64,000 bases of DNA from Pseudonocardia sediminis. Its GTDB lineage: Bacteria; Actinomycetota; Actinomycetes; Mycobacteriales; Pseudonocardiaceae. The DNA lies in contig NZ_SHKL01000001.1 in NCBI RefSeq assembly GCF_004217185.1, forward strand, positions 2,912,001 to 2,976,000, written 5' to 3'. Below, one piece after another: positions 46,580-54,914 of the stretch (the stretch's first letter is position 1; each line of letters begins with the position of its first letter). The notes under the pieces were generated by a model. It searched no databases. It saw nothing but the letters and a program-made list of their open reading frames with translations, and was not told the origin of the DNA. The translations under genes and the position numbers were made by a program.

Positions 46580-46597
46580 ATTCATCACGTGATGAAT
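46580..46597. promoter_or_regulatory. 18-bp perfect palindrome, operator of the monooxygenase gene
   Basis: ATTCATCACGTGATGAAT, perfectly symmetrical and AT-rich in a G+C-rich background, 19 bases upstream of the monooxygenase start. The size and symmetry suit MarR- or TetR-type dimers. Confidence 0.75.
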
Positions 46598-46648
46598 TCA
46601 ATGGGACGAGTGTGCTCCCGGCCCGTTCACGGCGTCAAGCCGACGGGC

Positions 46649-46975
46649 TCAGGGGTGTGTGGTCCCGACATGTGCGGCGCGGCGGAAGTCCTGCAGCGTC
46701 CGCGGGCCGGCCGGGCTCGTCCACATGACCTGGGTGAGCAGGACGGATGTGACGTCGTGCTCCGGGCAGAAGCGGGCGAGCTCTCCGGAGGCACCGAGAA
46801 CGCGGTGTCGGACATCCGAGCGGGCGCAGGACGCGCTCGTCGAGCACCTCTTCCACCGTCGTGCCGGCCGCGCGGGAGACCGGGACGCCCCGGGAACGGT
46901 GCCCGCGTCGACGTGCCGGGCCAGGACCGAACGGATGTCGGGACGTGCGGTGGCGAGCACGGCGGCCTCGGGGGA
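46649..46975 (-). pseudogene. remnant of a beta-lactamase-fold serine hydrolase
   Basis: Read on the minus strand the DNA gives, in changing frames, an N-terminus like VLATARPDIRSVLARHVDAGTVPG (start of class C-like hydrolases), then VEEVLDERVLRPLG and, one frame over, GMSDTAFSVPPE (together the PLGM-S-D-T-A-F block), then in the first frame EHDVTSVLLTQVMWTSPAGPRTLQDFRRAAH, the usual end of the family. The S-x-x-K motif and most of the protein are missing. So several hundred residues were lost and at least two frameshifts occurred. Confidence 0.72.
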
Positions 46976-47027
46976 GTGGTCTACGTCAGGGCGGACCGTC
47001 CCCGTGGCCGCGACTCATCGGCGGGCT

Positions 47028-47858
47028 CTACGGCTTGCGGCCGACCCCGCCGGCGATGCAGCGCTGCGCCGGGGCGAGCGGCTGCAGCTGCGGGCCGTCC
47101 GGCCACCACGTCGCACACGGCACGACGCCCGGCTCGACCAAGTCCAGGCCGGGGAACATGCCCTCGATCTCGGCCTGGGTGCGGAAGCTCCCGCTGCCCA
47201 TCGGGCTGTGGATGAAGACCTGCTCCATCCGGCGGGCGAGGTCGCTGTCCTCGTTCTCGGGGTCGAAGAAGTGCGCGAGCACGACGTAGGAGCCCGACGG
47301 CAGCGCCTCGACGTACTCGGCCATGATGTCCTGCGGCGACCGGGCCGGGTCGGCGTAGTGGTGCAGGGTGCCGTTCTGGATCAGCACGAGGGGTTCGGAG
47401 AAGTCGAGGAACGCCCGCGTGGCCGGGTCCTCGAGAACGCGACGCGGGTCGAAGATGTCGGCCGGGCTGAACATCGTCCGCTCGTTGTCCTCGAGCAGCG
47501 CGCGCCCGTGCGCGATCACCGACGGGTCGTTGTCCACGTAGACGATCCGGGCGTCGGGCTGCAGGCGCTGCACGACCTGGTGGGTGTTCTCGGCGGTCGG
47601 CAACCCGGAGCCGCAGTCGAGGTACTGCGTGATCCCGGACTGGGTGGCGAGGAAGCGCAGCGCCCGGATCAGGAACGCACGGTTGTCCACCGCGAGCAGC
47701 TCGACCTCCGGGGAGACCTTGCGGACGGCCTCGATCGTCTCGCGGTCGGGCGGGTAGTTGTCCTTGCCGCCGAGCGCGTAGTCGTAGACCCGGGCGATGC
47801 TCGCCTTGGTGGTGTCGATGTAGCTGGGGACGCGATCGTCCGTCGGGGTCTCGGCCAT
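47028..47858 (-). CDS. DUF574 / SAV2177-type SAM-dependent methyltransferase
   Basis: A 276-residue protein of an actinobacterial family often found next to XRE and DUF397 genes. It begins VPSYIDTTKASIARVYDYALGGKDNYPPDRE, with QYLDCGSGLPTAENTHQ as the SAM motif, VYVDNDPSVIAHGRALL and QNGTLHHYAD later. The substrate is unknown. The ATG at 47858 has GAGGAC 6 bases before it; a GTG at 47870 is less likely. It is divergent from the XRE regulator. Confidence 0.88.
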   Translation of the reverse strand: MAETPTDDRVPSYIDTTKASIARVYDYALGGKDNYPPDRETIEAVRKVSPEVELLAVDNRAFLIRALRFLATQSGITQYLDCGSGLPTAENTHQVVQRLQPDARIVYVDNDPSVIAHGRALLEDNERTMFSPADIFDPRRVLEDPATRAFLDFSEPLVLIQNGTLHHYADPARSPQDIMAEYVEALPSGSYVVLAHFFDPENEDSDLARRMEQVFIHSPMGSGSFRTQAEIEGMFPGLDLVEPGVVPCATWWPDGPQLQPLAPAQRCIAGGVGRKP

Positions 47859-48091
47859 CGTCGTCCTCACGTCGTACCGTCCGGTGACGGGCCGTCACCG
47901 ATCGTTGATCAGCGTAGCGGTGACCCGTGAGCGACGGCCACGGTCGTCCGGGGCGGGCGTCCGCCGTCCGTCGCAGGTGATCAGGACGCAGACACGCGCG
48001 GTGACCGCGGTGTACGGTCTGACAGCCCGGTGACCGCCCCTGGACGGCCGTCGGGCGCGATCATGCCGCGACCGACAGTGCAGGAGCCCCC

Positions 48092-48988
48092 GTGGCCTCG
48101 AACCCGTCGCAGGAGACCCCGGCCGACGACGACGAGCTCAACGACACCGGACCCACGGCGCGCCGGATTCTGCTCGGAGTACACCTCAAGCGGTTGCGCG
48201 AGCGCGCGGGCGTGTCCCGCGGTGACGCGGCGTACCACATCCGCGGCTCCGACTCGAAGATGAGCAGGCTGGAGGCCGGCAAGGTCGGCTTCAAGGACCG
48301 CGACGTCGCCGACCTGCTGACCCTCTACGGCCTGCCCGAGGGGCCGGAGCGTGAGCACGTCCTGGGCATGGCCTCGCAGAGCAACCGCAGCGGATGGTGG
48401 CAGCGCTACAACGACGTCATCCCGAGCTGGTTCGAGGACTTCGTCGGCCTGGAGAGCGCCGCGTCCCGGATCCAGACCTACGAGCTGCTGTTCGTCCCGG
48501 GCCTGCTGCAGACCCCCGAGTACGCACGCGCCGCCGTCAGCGGTGGCCGTCCCGACGTCGACGACCCGGACGTCGAACACCGCCTGTCGCTGCGCCTGGG
48601 GCGCCAGCGTCTCCTGCAGCGCCGCGACGGGCCGACGTTCTGGGCCGTCCTGGACGAGTCGGTACTGCACCGGCCGGTGGGCGGGCCGCGGGTGCTCAAC
48701 GCCCAGATCGACCACCTGCTGGAGCTGGCGTCGAACCGGTCGATCGTGCTGCAGATCCTGCCGTGGGGCCTGAGCGGCTACTCCGCCGAGCACGCGTTCA
48801 CGATGCTGCGATTCGCCGAGGCGGAGCTGCCGGACATCGTCTACCTCGAGGAGCACACGGGGGCGACCTACCTCGACCGTCGTGCCGACGTGGAGTCCTA
48901 CACCCGGGTGATGGACAGGCTCACGATCGACGCCCTGACACCCGATCAGACCAAGCAGCACCTGGCCAAGGTGCGCGCCGAGCGCTGA
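48092..48988 (+). CDS. XRE-family regulator with DUF5753 domain
   Basis: A 298-residue DNA-binding protein. The N-terminal helix-turn-helix is LLGVHLKRLRERAGVSRGDAAYHIRGSDSKMSRLEAGKVGFK. The C-terminal DUF5753 domain carries TYELLFVPGLLQTPEYARA, LGRQRLLQR, FWAVLDESVLHRPVGG and LPWGLSGYSAEHAFTMLRF. These regulators work with a small DUF397 protein encoded next door (WhiJ/BldB-like pairs in Streptomyces). The GTG at 48092 has AGGAGC upstream. Confidence 0.92.
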   Translation: MASNPSQETPADDDELNDTGPTARRILLGVHLKRLRERAGVSRGDAAYHIRGSDSKMSRLEAGKVGFKDRDVADLLTLYGLPEGPEREHVLGMASQSNRSGWWQRYNDVIPSWFEDFVGLESAASRIQTYELLFVPGLLQTPEYARAAVSGGRPDVDDPDVEHRLSLRLGRQRLLQRRDGPTFWAVLDESVLHRPVGGPRVLNAQIDHLLELASNRSIVLQILPWGLSGYSAEHAFTMLRFAEAELPDIVYLEEHTGATYLDRRADVESYTRVMDRLTIDALTPDQTKQHLAKVRAER

Positions 48989-49071
48989 CAATCACCCGCC
49001 CGTCGTAGACGAACGGTCTCGGTCGGCTCCCGTCGTCCCCGGCTGTTAGCTTGTGCACGACCGAATGTCGA

Positions 49072-49081
49072 TGCATATGCA
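49072..49081. promoter_or_regulatory. 10-bp palindrome before the DUF397 gene
   Basis: TGCATATGCA, AT-rich and exactly symmetrical, 18 bases before the ATG at 49100 and downstream of a possible TTAGCTT -10 region near 49046-49052. It is a candidate site for the XRE partner. Confidence 0.45.
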
Positions 49082-49099
49082 AGTGGGGTGGGCGTTCGC

Positions 49100-49345
49100 A
49101 TGGCTCAGATGCAGCGAGCAGATGACGGCCGCGACGAGCTCGCGTGGCGCAAGAGCCGTCGCAGCGGCTACCAGGGCAACTGCGTCGAGCTGGCGACGAC
49201 CGACGGCTCCGCCCTCCTGGGCCGGGGCGAGGTGGCGATGCGCAACTCGCGTGAGCCGCACGGCGCGATCCTGGCCTTCTCCGCCTCCGGGATGGCCGCG
49301 TTCCTCGGGGCCATCAAGAACGGCGAGCTCGACGACCTCGCCTGA
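49100..49345 (+). CDS. DUF397 protein, partner of the XRE regulator
   Basis: An 81-residue protein with the DUF397 core WRKSRRSGYQGNCVELAT, then VAMRNSREPHGAILAFSASGMAAFLGAIKNGELD. DUF397 proteins pair with DUF5753-XRE regulators and act as their antagonist or co-regulator. The ATG at 49100 follows a GTGGGGTGGG box; a GTG at 49088 is possible. Confidence 0.92.
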   Translation: MAQMQRADDGRDELAWRKSRRSGYQGNCVELATTDGSALLGRGEVAMRNSREPHGAILAFSASGMAAFLGAIKNGELDDLA

Positions 49346-49389
49346 CGACGGCCCCGGCGCGCGCAGTCGCCCCCGCGCGCGCCGGGTGC

Positions 49390-49878
49390 TCAGGTCCGGG
49401 GGCGTGCGTCCGCTCCGGCGATCAGCCCCAGCATCGGTGCCGTCCGCATCGGGACCACCTCGACCATCGAGATCACCGTGCTGGAGCGGACGACCCCGGT
49501 GCAGCCGAGCAGGCACCCGGTGACGCGGTGCAGGTCGGCGTTGTCCGCGGCCACCACGCGGACGTGCAGGTCGCCGTCACCGGTGATGGCGTGCATCTCC
49601 AGGACCTCCGGCACCGCGCGGATCTCGGCGATCGTGGCCGCGGAGTCGTTCTGGTCGATCGCCAGCGTCAGGAACGCGAGGACCGGCATCCCGGCGTGAC
49701 CGGGCCGGACCCGGACGCTGGGCGGGGCGAGGGCGCCGTCGGCCTCGAGTCGGCGCAGTCGTGACTGGACGGTGTTGCGGGCCAGGCCCAGCCGCTCGGC
49801 GAGGGCGACGACGGTCGCGGCCGGGTCGTCGTCGAGGGCCAGCAGGATCCTGGCGTCGGTCCGGTCCAGGGGACGCAT
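49390..49878 (-). CDS. Lrp/AsnC-family regulator
   Basis: A 162-residue protein: an N-terminal helix-turn-helix (LDRTDARILLALDDDPAATVVALAERLGLARNTVQSRLRRLEADGAL) and a C-terminal RAM domain (ITGDGDLHVRVVAADNADLHRVTGCLLGCTGVVRSST). It probably senses an amino acid and controls the divergent keto acid decarboxylase gene. The ATG at 49878 is preferred; an ATG at 49920 would add 14 poorly conserved residues. Confidence 0.88.
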   Translation of the reverse strand: MRPLDRTDARILLALDDDPAATVVALAERLGLARNTVQSRLRRLEADGALAPPSVRVRPGHAGMPVLAFLTLAIDQNDSAATIAEIRAVPEVLEMHAITGDGDLHVRVVAADNADLHRVTGCLLGCTGVVRSSTVISMVEVVPMRTAPMLGLIAGADARPRT

Positions 49879-49922
49879 CGTGACCACTTCCGCTCTGCCG
49901 TCCGGCGTCGGATGACGCATCC

Positions 49923-49997
49923 TGCGCAGTCTCGAAGACGAGTATTGCGCAGAACGATGTGTCGGCGTGTCCTGGGGCCATGCTGACCGTTGCGCAG
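49923..49997. promoter_or_regulatory. three TGCGCAG repeats between the Lrp gene and the decarboxylase
   Basis: TGCGCAG at 49923-49929, 49946-49952 and 49991-49997, at intervals of 23 and 45 bases, near two and four helical turns. The last one lies inside the first codons of the decarboxylase. They look like repeated half-sites for the divergent Lrp regulator. Confidence 0.5.
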
Positions 49998-51611
49998 TAC
50001 CTCGCCCGGCGACTCGGCGAGCTGGATGTCGAGCACCTCTTCGGGGTTCCCGGCGACTTCAGCCTGACCCTGCTCGACCACCTGCTGGCCGAGGGGCGCC
50101 AGGAGTGGGCCGGGTCGCCGAACGAGCTCAACGCCGGGTACGCGGCCGACGGCTACGCCCGGACCCGCGGGATGGCCGCGATGGTCACGACGTTCGGGGT
50201 CGGCGAGCTCAGCGCGATCGACGCCGTCGCGGGCGCCTACGCGGAGAACGTGCCGCTGGTCCAGATCACCGGTGCCCCGCCGTCGGCGCTCGCCGAGCGG
50301 GGCGCGCTGCTGCACCACACGCTCGGCGACGGCGACTTCGGCCGCTTCGCCCGCGCCTACGCCGAGGTCACCGCGGACGGCGCCGTCCTGACCGCCACCG
50401 ACGCGGCCGCCCGGATCGACGAGGTCCTGGCCACCGCGGTGCGCGAGCTGCGTCCGGTCTACCTGGCCGTGCCCGTCGACGTCGCCACCGCGCTCGTCCC
50501 CGAGCCGACGGCACCGCTGCCCGGTCCCCGCGTCGACGCGCCGGCCGTCGCCGAGTTCCGCCGGGCGGCCGCCGCCCTTCTCGCCGACGCGCACAGTGCG
50601 GTCCTGGTCGCCGGGCACCTGGTGGAGCGGACCGGCACCGTCGGCTCCTTCGCCCGGCTCGTCCACGCGGCGGCGTCACCGGTCGTCACCCTCACGTCGG
50701 GCCGCGGCGCGGTCGACCCGGCGTCGCCGCACTTCGCGGGCGTCTACTGCGGGGCGATCGGGGCCAAGCGTGCCATCCTCGCCGTCGACACCGCCGACGT
50801 CGTGATCGAGGCCGGGACGCTGATGGCCGACGCCGTCACCGGCATGTTCTCCCACCGCGACGACCCGGCCCACACGATCCACCTGGGCGTGCGCACCGCG
50901 ACGGTCGCCGGACGGGTGATCGACGGCGTCCCGTTCGCGACCGCGCTGGAGGTCCTGACCGGACTGGTCGACGGCGACGCGCTGCGCCGCGAGCTGCCCG
51001 ACTCGGCGCCGGAGGGCCCGGTCGCGGGGGAGACCCTGGACCAGGCGACGCTCTGGGCGCACCTGCAGGACTGGTTCCCGAGCGGGCACCGCCTGGTCAC
51101 CGACATCGGCACCTCGTCCTGGGGAGCGGCCGGGATCGTCCTGCCCGCCGGCGCCGACGTCGTCGCGCAGCCGGTGTGGTCCTCGATCGGCTACGCGCTC
51201 CCGGCGAGCCTGGGCTGTGCCGTGGCCGACCCGTCCCGCCGCCCGGTCCTGGTGATCGGCGACGGCGCCGCGCAGATGACGGTGCAGGAGCTCAGCACCG
51301 TCGCGCGGCTGCCGCACCCGCCGATCGTGGTCGTCGTCGACAACTCCGGCTACACGATCGAACGCGCGCTGCAGAGCCCGCAGGCGGTCTACAACGACGT
51401 CGCGGCGTGGGACTGGTGTGCGCTCGCCCGGGCCTTCGCGCCGGGGGTGGACATGCTGACGTCGCAGCCGGGGACGCCGTCGGAGCTGGACGCGGCGTTG
51501 TCCGGGGCGGCTTCCGACCCCGGTCGTCTCGCGGTCCTGCACGTGCGGACCGGCCCGCTCGACCTCCCGGCCGGCCTGCGTGGACTCGCCGACCGCTACC
51601 AGGGGCGCTGA
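49980..51611 (+). CDS. thiamine-diphosphate-dependent 2-keto acid decarboxylase (indolepyruvate/pyruvate type)
   Basis: A 543-residue enzyme: VAQYLARRLGELDVEHLFGVPGDFSLTLLDHLL at the start, the ThDP glutamate region PNELNAGYAADGYARTRG, VTTFGVGELSAIDAVAGAYAENVPLVQITG, the H-H pair ALLHHTLGDGDF, and the ThDP motif VIGDGAAQMTVQELST...VVVDNSGYTIER (GDG...NN-like). It decarboxylates pyruvate, indolepyruvate or branched keto acids to the aldehyde. The divergent Lrp regulator suggests amino-acid-derived keto acids. The ATG at 49980 begins the conserved N-terminus. Confidence 0.92.
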   Translation: MLTVAQYLARRLGELDVEHLFGVPGDFSLTLLDHLLAEGRQEWAGSPNELNAGYAADGYARTRGMAAMVTTFGVGELSAIDAVAGAYAENVPLVQITGAPPSALAERGALLHHTLGDGDFGRFARAYAEVTADGAVLTATDAAARIDEVLATAVRELRPVYLAVPVDVATALVPEPTAPLPGPRVDAPAVAEFRRAAAALLADAHSAVLVAGHLVERTGTVGSFARLVHAAASPVVTLTSGRGAVDPASPHFAGVYCGAIGAKRAILAVDTADVVIEAGTLMADAVTGMFSHRDDPAHTIHLGVRTATVAGRVIDGVPFATALEVLTGLVDGDALRRELPDSAPEGPVAGETLDQATLWAHLQDWFPSGHRLVTDIGTSSWGAAGIVLPAGADVVAQPVWSSIGYALPASLGCAVADPSRRPVLVIGDGAAQMTVQELSTVARLPHPPIVVVVDNSGYTIERALQSPQAVYNDVAAWDWCALARAFAPGVDMLTSQPGTPSELDAALSGAASDPGRLAVLHVRTGPLDLPAGLRGLADRYQGR

Positions 51612-51682
51612 GGACCCGGCGTCCACGTGGGAAAGATCGTTCCCGCCCCACCCGGACGGCCCGGGCGTGTAGGAAAAGGATC

Positions 51683-52750
51683 GTGAGCCCGAACGGACAC
51701 GACACCGAGCCCGCCCGCGCCACCGCCTCCTACGAAGGGGCGGCGCAGCACTACCTGTCCCCGCAGCGCCGGGACCCGGTGAAGGTCGGGTCCGAGGAGC
51801 CGGTCTCGCGCCGGATCATCGCCCGCGCGCTGTCGTGGCTGGAGCTGCCCGAGGACGCGCCGGTGCGGGTCCTCGACGTCGGCAGCGGCACGGCGGACGG
51901 GTTCTCGCTGCTCACCGCACCCGACGAGGACGGCGTCGTGGTGCTGCCGGAGTCCCGCTGCCGCTACGTGGGCCTCGACGTCGACCCCGAGATGGTCACC
52001 ACCGCGTCCGCCGTCGTCACGTCACCGCAGGCGTCGTTCGTCCTCGGCGACGTCCGCGACGACCTGCCCGACGGCGAGTTCGACCTCTACCTGTCCTGCG
52101 GCGTCCCGTACTCGCATCTCACGACCGGCGAGCTGGGCGAGGCGCTGGAGTCGGTGCTGGGGTCGATCACCGCCTCCGGACGGCGGGCGGTCGTCATCGT
52201 CGACGTGCTGGGCCGCTACTCGGTGGAGTGGCGCCCGCGCTGGCACCTCGACCGCTGGGACTACGCGATGAGCTTCTTCGCCGGCGGCGGCGAGCACATC
52301 GAGGAGCCGATGACGTTCTACGACCGCCCGTCCCTGGACCGGATCGTCACCGACGCCGCGGCCGCGACCGGCGCACCGATCACCCGGCGCGCCTTCACCG
52401 ACCGGTCGGTGCTCCTCGGGCGGCACACCGCGACCGGCACGTTCCACCCCGAGGTCCCGCGCTTCCGCAGCCTGGTCAACGCCCTCGTCCGTGACCCGGG
52501 CGACGTCCGCGCCGAACAGCTGCGCTTCAGCCCGGCCGTCGACGGCGCCCCGGAGCCGGTCCTCGCGCACCTGGCGTCGTTCGCGGGGCGGTGGAACGCC
52601 GCGCTGGAGCCCTACGCCGGTCGCGCTCTGTCCGCGGCCGACGCCGCCGCTCTGGCGGGAGAGCTCCTGGCCTGCGAGCGCGACGCGGCCGACGCCGGTC
52701 TCGGCGTCGGCCACTCGTTCACCGCGACACTGCTGGTGGAGCCCTACTGA
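51683..52750 (+). CDS. class I SAM-dependent methyltransferase-like protein
   Basis: A 355-residue protein. Motif I is VRVLDVGSGTADGFSLL, motif II YVGLDVDPEMV, followed by FVLGDVRDDLPDGEFDLYLSCGVPYSHLT. The C-terminal 130 residues form an alpha-helical extension of unknown role. I cannot name the substrate. The GTG at 51683 has AGGAAAAGGA before it. Its stop overlaps the converging PPK2 stop by 7 bases. Confidence 0.78.
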   Translation: MSPNGHDTEPARATASYEGAAQHYLSPQRRDPVKVGSEEPVSRRIIARALSWLELPEDAPVRVLDVGSGTADGFSLLTAPDEDGVVVLPESRCRYVGLDVDPEMVTTASAVVTSPQASFVLGDVRDDLPDGEFDLYLSCGVPYSHLTTGELGEALESVLGSITASGRRAVVIVDVLGRYSVEWRPRWHLDRWDYAMSFFAGGGEHIEEPMTFYDRPSLDRIVTDAAAATGAPITRRAFTDRSVLLGRHTATGTFHPEVPRFRSLVNALVRDPGDVRAEQLRFSPAVDGAPEPVLAHLASFAGRWNAALEPYAGRALSAADAAALAGELLACERDAADAGLGVGHSFTATLLVEPY

Positions 52751-53781
52751 CGGTTGCGGTGGTCCGACAGCGGCGGGAAGCGGTGCGGCGCCTCGTCGTG
52801 CTCGAACATCGACGCCGCCGGGCCGACGATCAGCGGGTCCGGCGCCGTCGCGATCTCCGGGTCGCGGTTCGGGTAGTCGAACAGGCTCAGGACGTGGCGC
52901 ATGGCCTCGAGCCGGGCGCGCTTCTTGTCGTTGCTCTTGATCACCGTCCACGGCGCGTCGGCGGTGTCGGTGTAGAAGAACATCGCCTCCTTCGCCTCGG
53001 TGTAGGACTCCCACTTGTCCAGCGACGCGAGGTCCATCGGCGAGAGCTTCCACTGCCGCACCGGGTCGACCTGGCGGATCAGGAACCGGGTGCGCTGCTC
53101 GTCGCGGGAGACCGAGAACCACAGCTTGACCAGGTGCACCCCGCTGCGGACGAGCATCCGCTCCAGCTCCGGGGTGGCGCGCAGGAACTCCATGTAGTTG
53201 CGGGCGTCGGTGAACCCCATGACCCGCTCGACGCCGGCGCGGTTGTACCAGCTGCGGTCGAACAGGACGATCTCGCCCGCACTCGGCAGGTGGGCCACGT
53301 AGCGCTGGAAGTACCACTGCCCGGCCTCGCGCTCGGACGGCTTCTCCAGCGCGACGACGCGGGCGCCGCGCGGGTTGAGGTGCTCGGTGAACCGCTTGAT
53401 CGTCCCGCCCTTGCCGGCGGCGTCGCGGCCCTCGAACAGCACGACGATCCGGCTGCCGGTGTCCTTGACCCAGTTCTGCAGCTTGAGCAGCTCGATCTGC
53501 AGCAGGCGCTTGGTGCGCTCGTACTCGTCGCGGCTCAGGCGGCTGTCGTACGGGTAGCCCTCGCGCCAGGTGTCGACCTTCGCGCCGTCCGGGCCGAGCA
53601 GCGTCGGGTCGTCGTCGTCGGAGTCGTCGACCTGGTAGCGCGACGGGTCGGCCAGGCGCGGGTCCAGGTGCGCCGGATGTGCGACGCGCGACGTCGGCCA
53701 GTCGGTGCTCCCGGAGGCGTCGGTCGGGGTGTCGTGCTCGGCCGGGGTCTCGGGCGTCTCGTCGTCCACGCTGCACAACAT
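52744..53781 (-). CDS. ppk2: polyphosphate kinase 2 (PPK2)
   Basis: Uses polyphosphate to phosphorylate nucleotides. The 345 residues carry the Walker A motif FEGRDAAGKGGTIKRFTEHLNPRGARVVALEKPSERE, then WYFQRYVAHLPSAGEIVLFDRSWYNRAGVERVMGF, RQVDPVRQWKLSPMDLASLDKW, YTEAKEAMFFYTDTADAPWTVIKSNDKKRARL. The first 80 residues are acidic and variable. ATG at 53781 or GTG at 53769 are both possible starts. Confidence 0.93.
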   Translation of the reverse strand: MLCSVDDETPETPAEHDTPTDASGSTDWPTSRVAHPAHLDPRLADPSRYQVDDSDDDDPTLLGPDGAKVDTWREGYPYDSRLSRDEYERTKRLLQIELLKLQNWVKDTGSRIVVLFEGRDAAGKGGTIKRFTEHLNPRGARVVALEKPSEREAGQWYFQRYVAHLPSAGEIVLFDRSWYNRAGVERVMGFTDARNYMEFLRATPELERMLVRSGVHLVKLWFSVSRDEQRTRFLIRQVDPVRQWKLSPMDLASLDKWESYTEAKEAMFFYTDTADAPWTVIKSNDKKRARLEAMRHVLSLFDYPNRDPEIATAPDPLIVGPAASMFEHDEAPHRFPPLSDHRNRQ

Positions 53782-53896
53782 GCGCCGTGAGGATGGCCGC
53801 AGGCCGACATCCACATGTCGCGCAGGTGATCGGCAGACACCGGTCCGTACGGAAACGGGTGGACCGCCGCGCGGCCACCGCGCAGGATCTCCCCCG

Positions 53897-54694
53897 ATGT
53901 CCGACACCACATGGTCCGACGAGCGGACCGAGGCGTTCGTCCGGGACGGCTTCGTCCGCGTTCCCGAGGCGTTCGACCGGGACCTGGCCGCCACCTGCCG
54001 CGATCTGCTGTGGGCCCGGACCGGCGCCGACCCCGGCGACCCGTCGACCTGGACCCGCCCGGTCGTGCGGATCGAGGGCATGTCCGACGAGCCGTTCACC
54101 GCCTCGGCGAACACCCCGGCCCTGCACACCGCCTTCGACTCGCTCGTGGGTCCCGGACGCTGGCGGCCGCGGCGTGGGATGGGCACGTTCCCGATCCGTT
54201 TCCCGCACCCCGGCGACCCCGGCGACGCGGGCTGGCACGTCGAGGGCAGCTACGCCGGACCCGCCGGCGAGATGCGGCTGAACCTCCGCTCCCACGGCCG
54301 CGCACTGCTGATGCTGTTCCTCTACTCCGACGTCGGCCCGGACGACGCCCCGACCCGGATCCGCGTCGGCTCGCACCGTGACGTCGCGGCGCTGCTCGCC
54401 CCGTACGGCGAGGCCGGCGCGGGGTTCTTCGCCTTCGCCGGCGAGGCCGTCCCGGCGACGGACGGGCACCCGGTCGTCGACGCGACGGGCTCCGCCGGCG
54501 ACGTCTACCTGGTGCACCCGTTCGTCGTGCACTCCGTGCAGCCGCACCGCGGCACCCGGCCGAGGTTCATGGCCCAGCCGCCGCTGGAACCGGTCGCCGA
54601 CCTGGACCTCGACCGCCCGGACGGCGCCCACTCGCCGGTCGAGCGCGCCGTCCGCCTCGGCTTCGACCGTCACCTCGATGCCCGACGTCGGTGA
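53897..54694 (+). CDS. phytanoyl-CoA dioxygenase (PhyH)-like protein
   Basis: A 265-residue putative Fe(II)/2-oxoglutarate oxygenase. It starts RTEAFVRDGFVRVPEAFDRDLA, and has GWHVEGSY (first iron ligands, H-x-E in place of the usual H-x-D), LLMLFLYSDVGPDDAPTRIRVGSHRDV, and the second His in VYLVHPFVVHSVQPHRGTRPRF with the Arg that binds 2-oxoglutarate. Substrate unknown. The ATG at 53897 follows a weak AGGATCT box. Confidence 0.82.
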   Translation: MSDTTWSDERTEAFVRDGFVRVPEAFDRDLAATCRDLLWARTGADPGDPSTWTRPVVRIEGMSDEPFTASANTPALHTAFDSLVGPGRWRPRRGMGTFPIRFPHPGDPGDAGWHVEGSYAGPAGEMRLNLRSHGRALLMLFLYSDVGPDDAPTRIRVGSHRDVAALLAPYGEAGAGFFAFAGEAVPATDGHPVVDATGSAGDVYLVHPFVVHSVQPHRGTRPRFMAQPPLEPVADLDLDRPDGAHSPVERAVRLGFDRHLDARRR

Positions 54695-54720
54695 TCGACC
54701 CCATGAAGACGGCGACCAGC

Positions 54721-54837
54721 CGAGCGTCACGAGATCGTGAGGCGTCGAGCGATAACGTGACGCTCGATGGGCGAGGTTGCCGTCCTCGGACGCGAGCGCC
54801 ACGAAGGGGTCGTCGAACAACCATTTCGTGACGCTCG
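54721..54837. terminator. inverted repeat with a third copy, between convergent genes
   Basis: CGAGCGTCACG (54721-54731) pairs exactly with CGTGACGCTCG (54756-54766), and the second arm recurs at 54827-54837. The 220-base gap between the PhyH-like gene and the converging SDR gene contains no gene. The arrangement can form alternative stems and probably ends transcription. Confidence 0.55.
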
Positions 54838-54914
54838 GGGGACGTCTCAGGGAGGGATGGAACCCCGGCTGAGCGCCCTGCGGGGCCCACGGCGGTCGGG
54901 GGTCGCCGGTCGAG

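Noticed and set aside
46861..47027. Coding frames on the plus strand around the decayed hydrolase
   Set aside because: They are antisense to the methyltransferase end and the pseudogene and show no domain.
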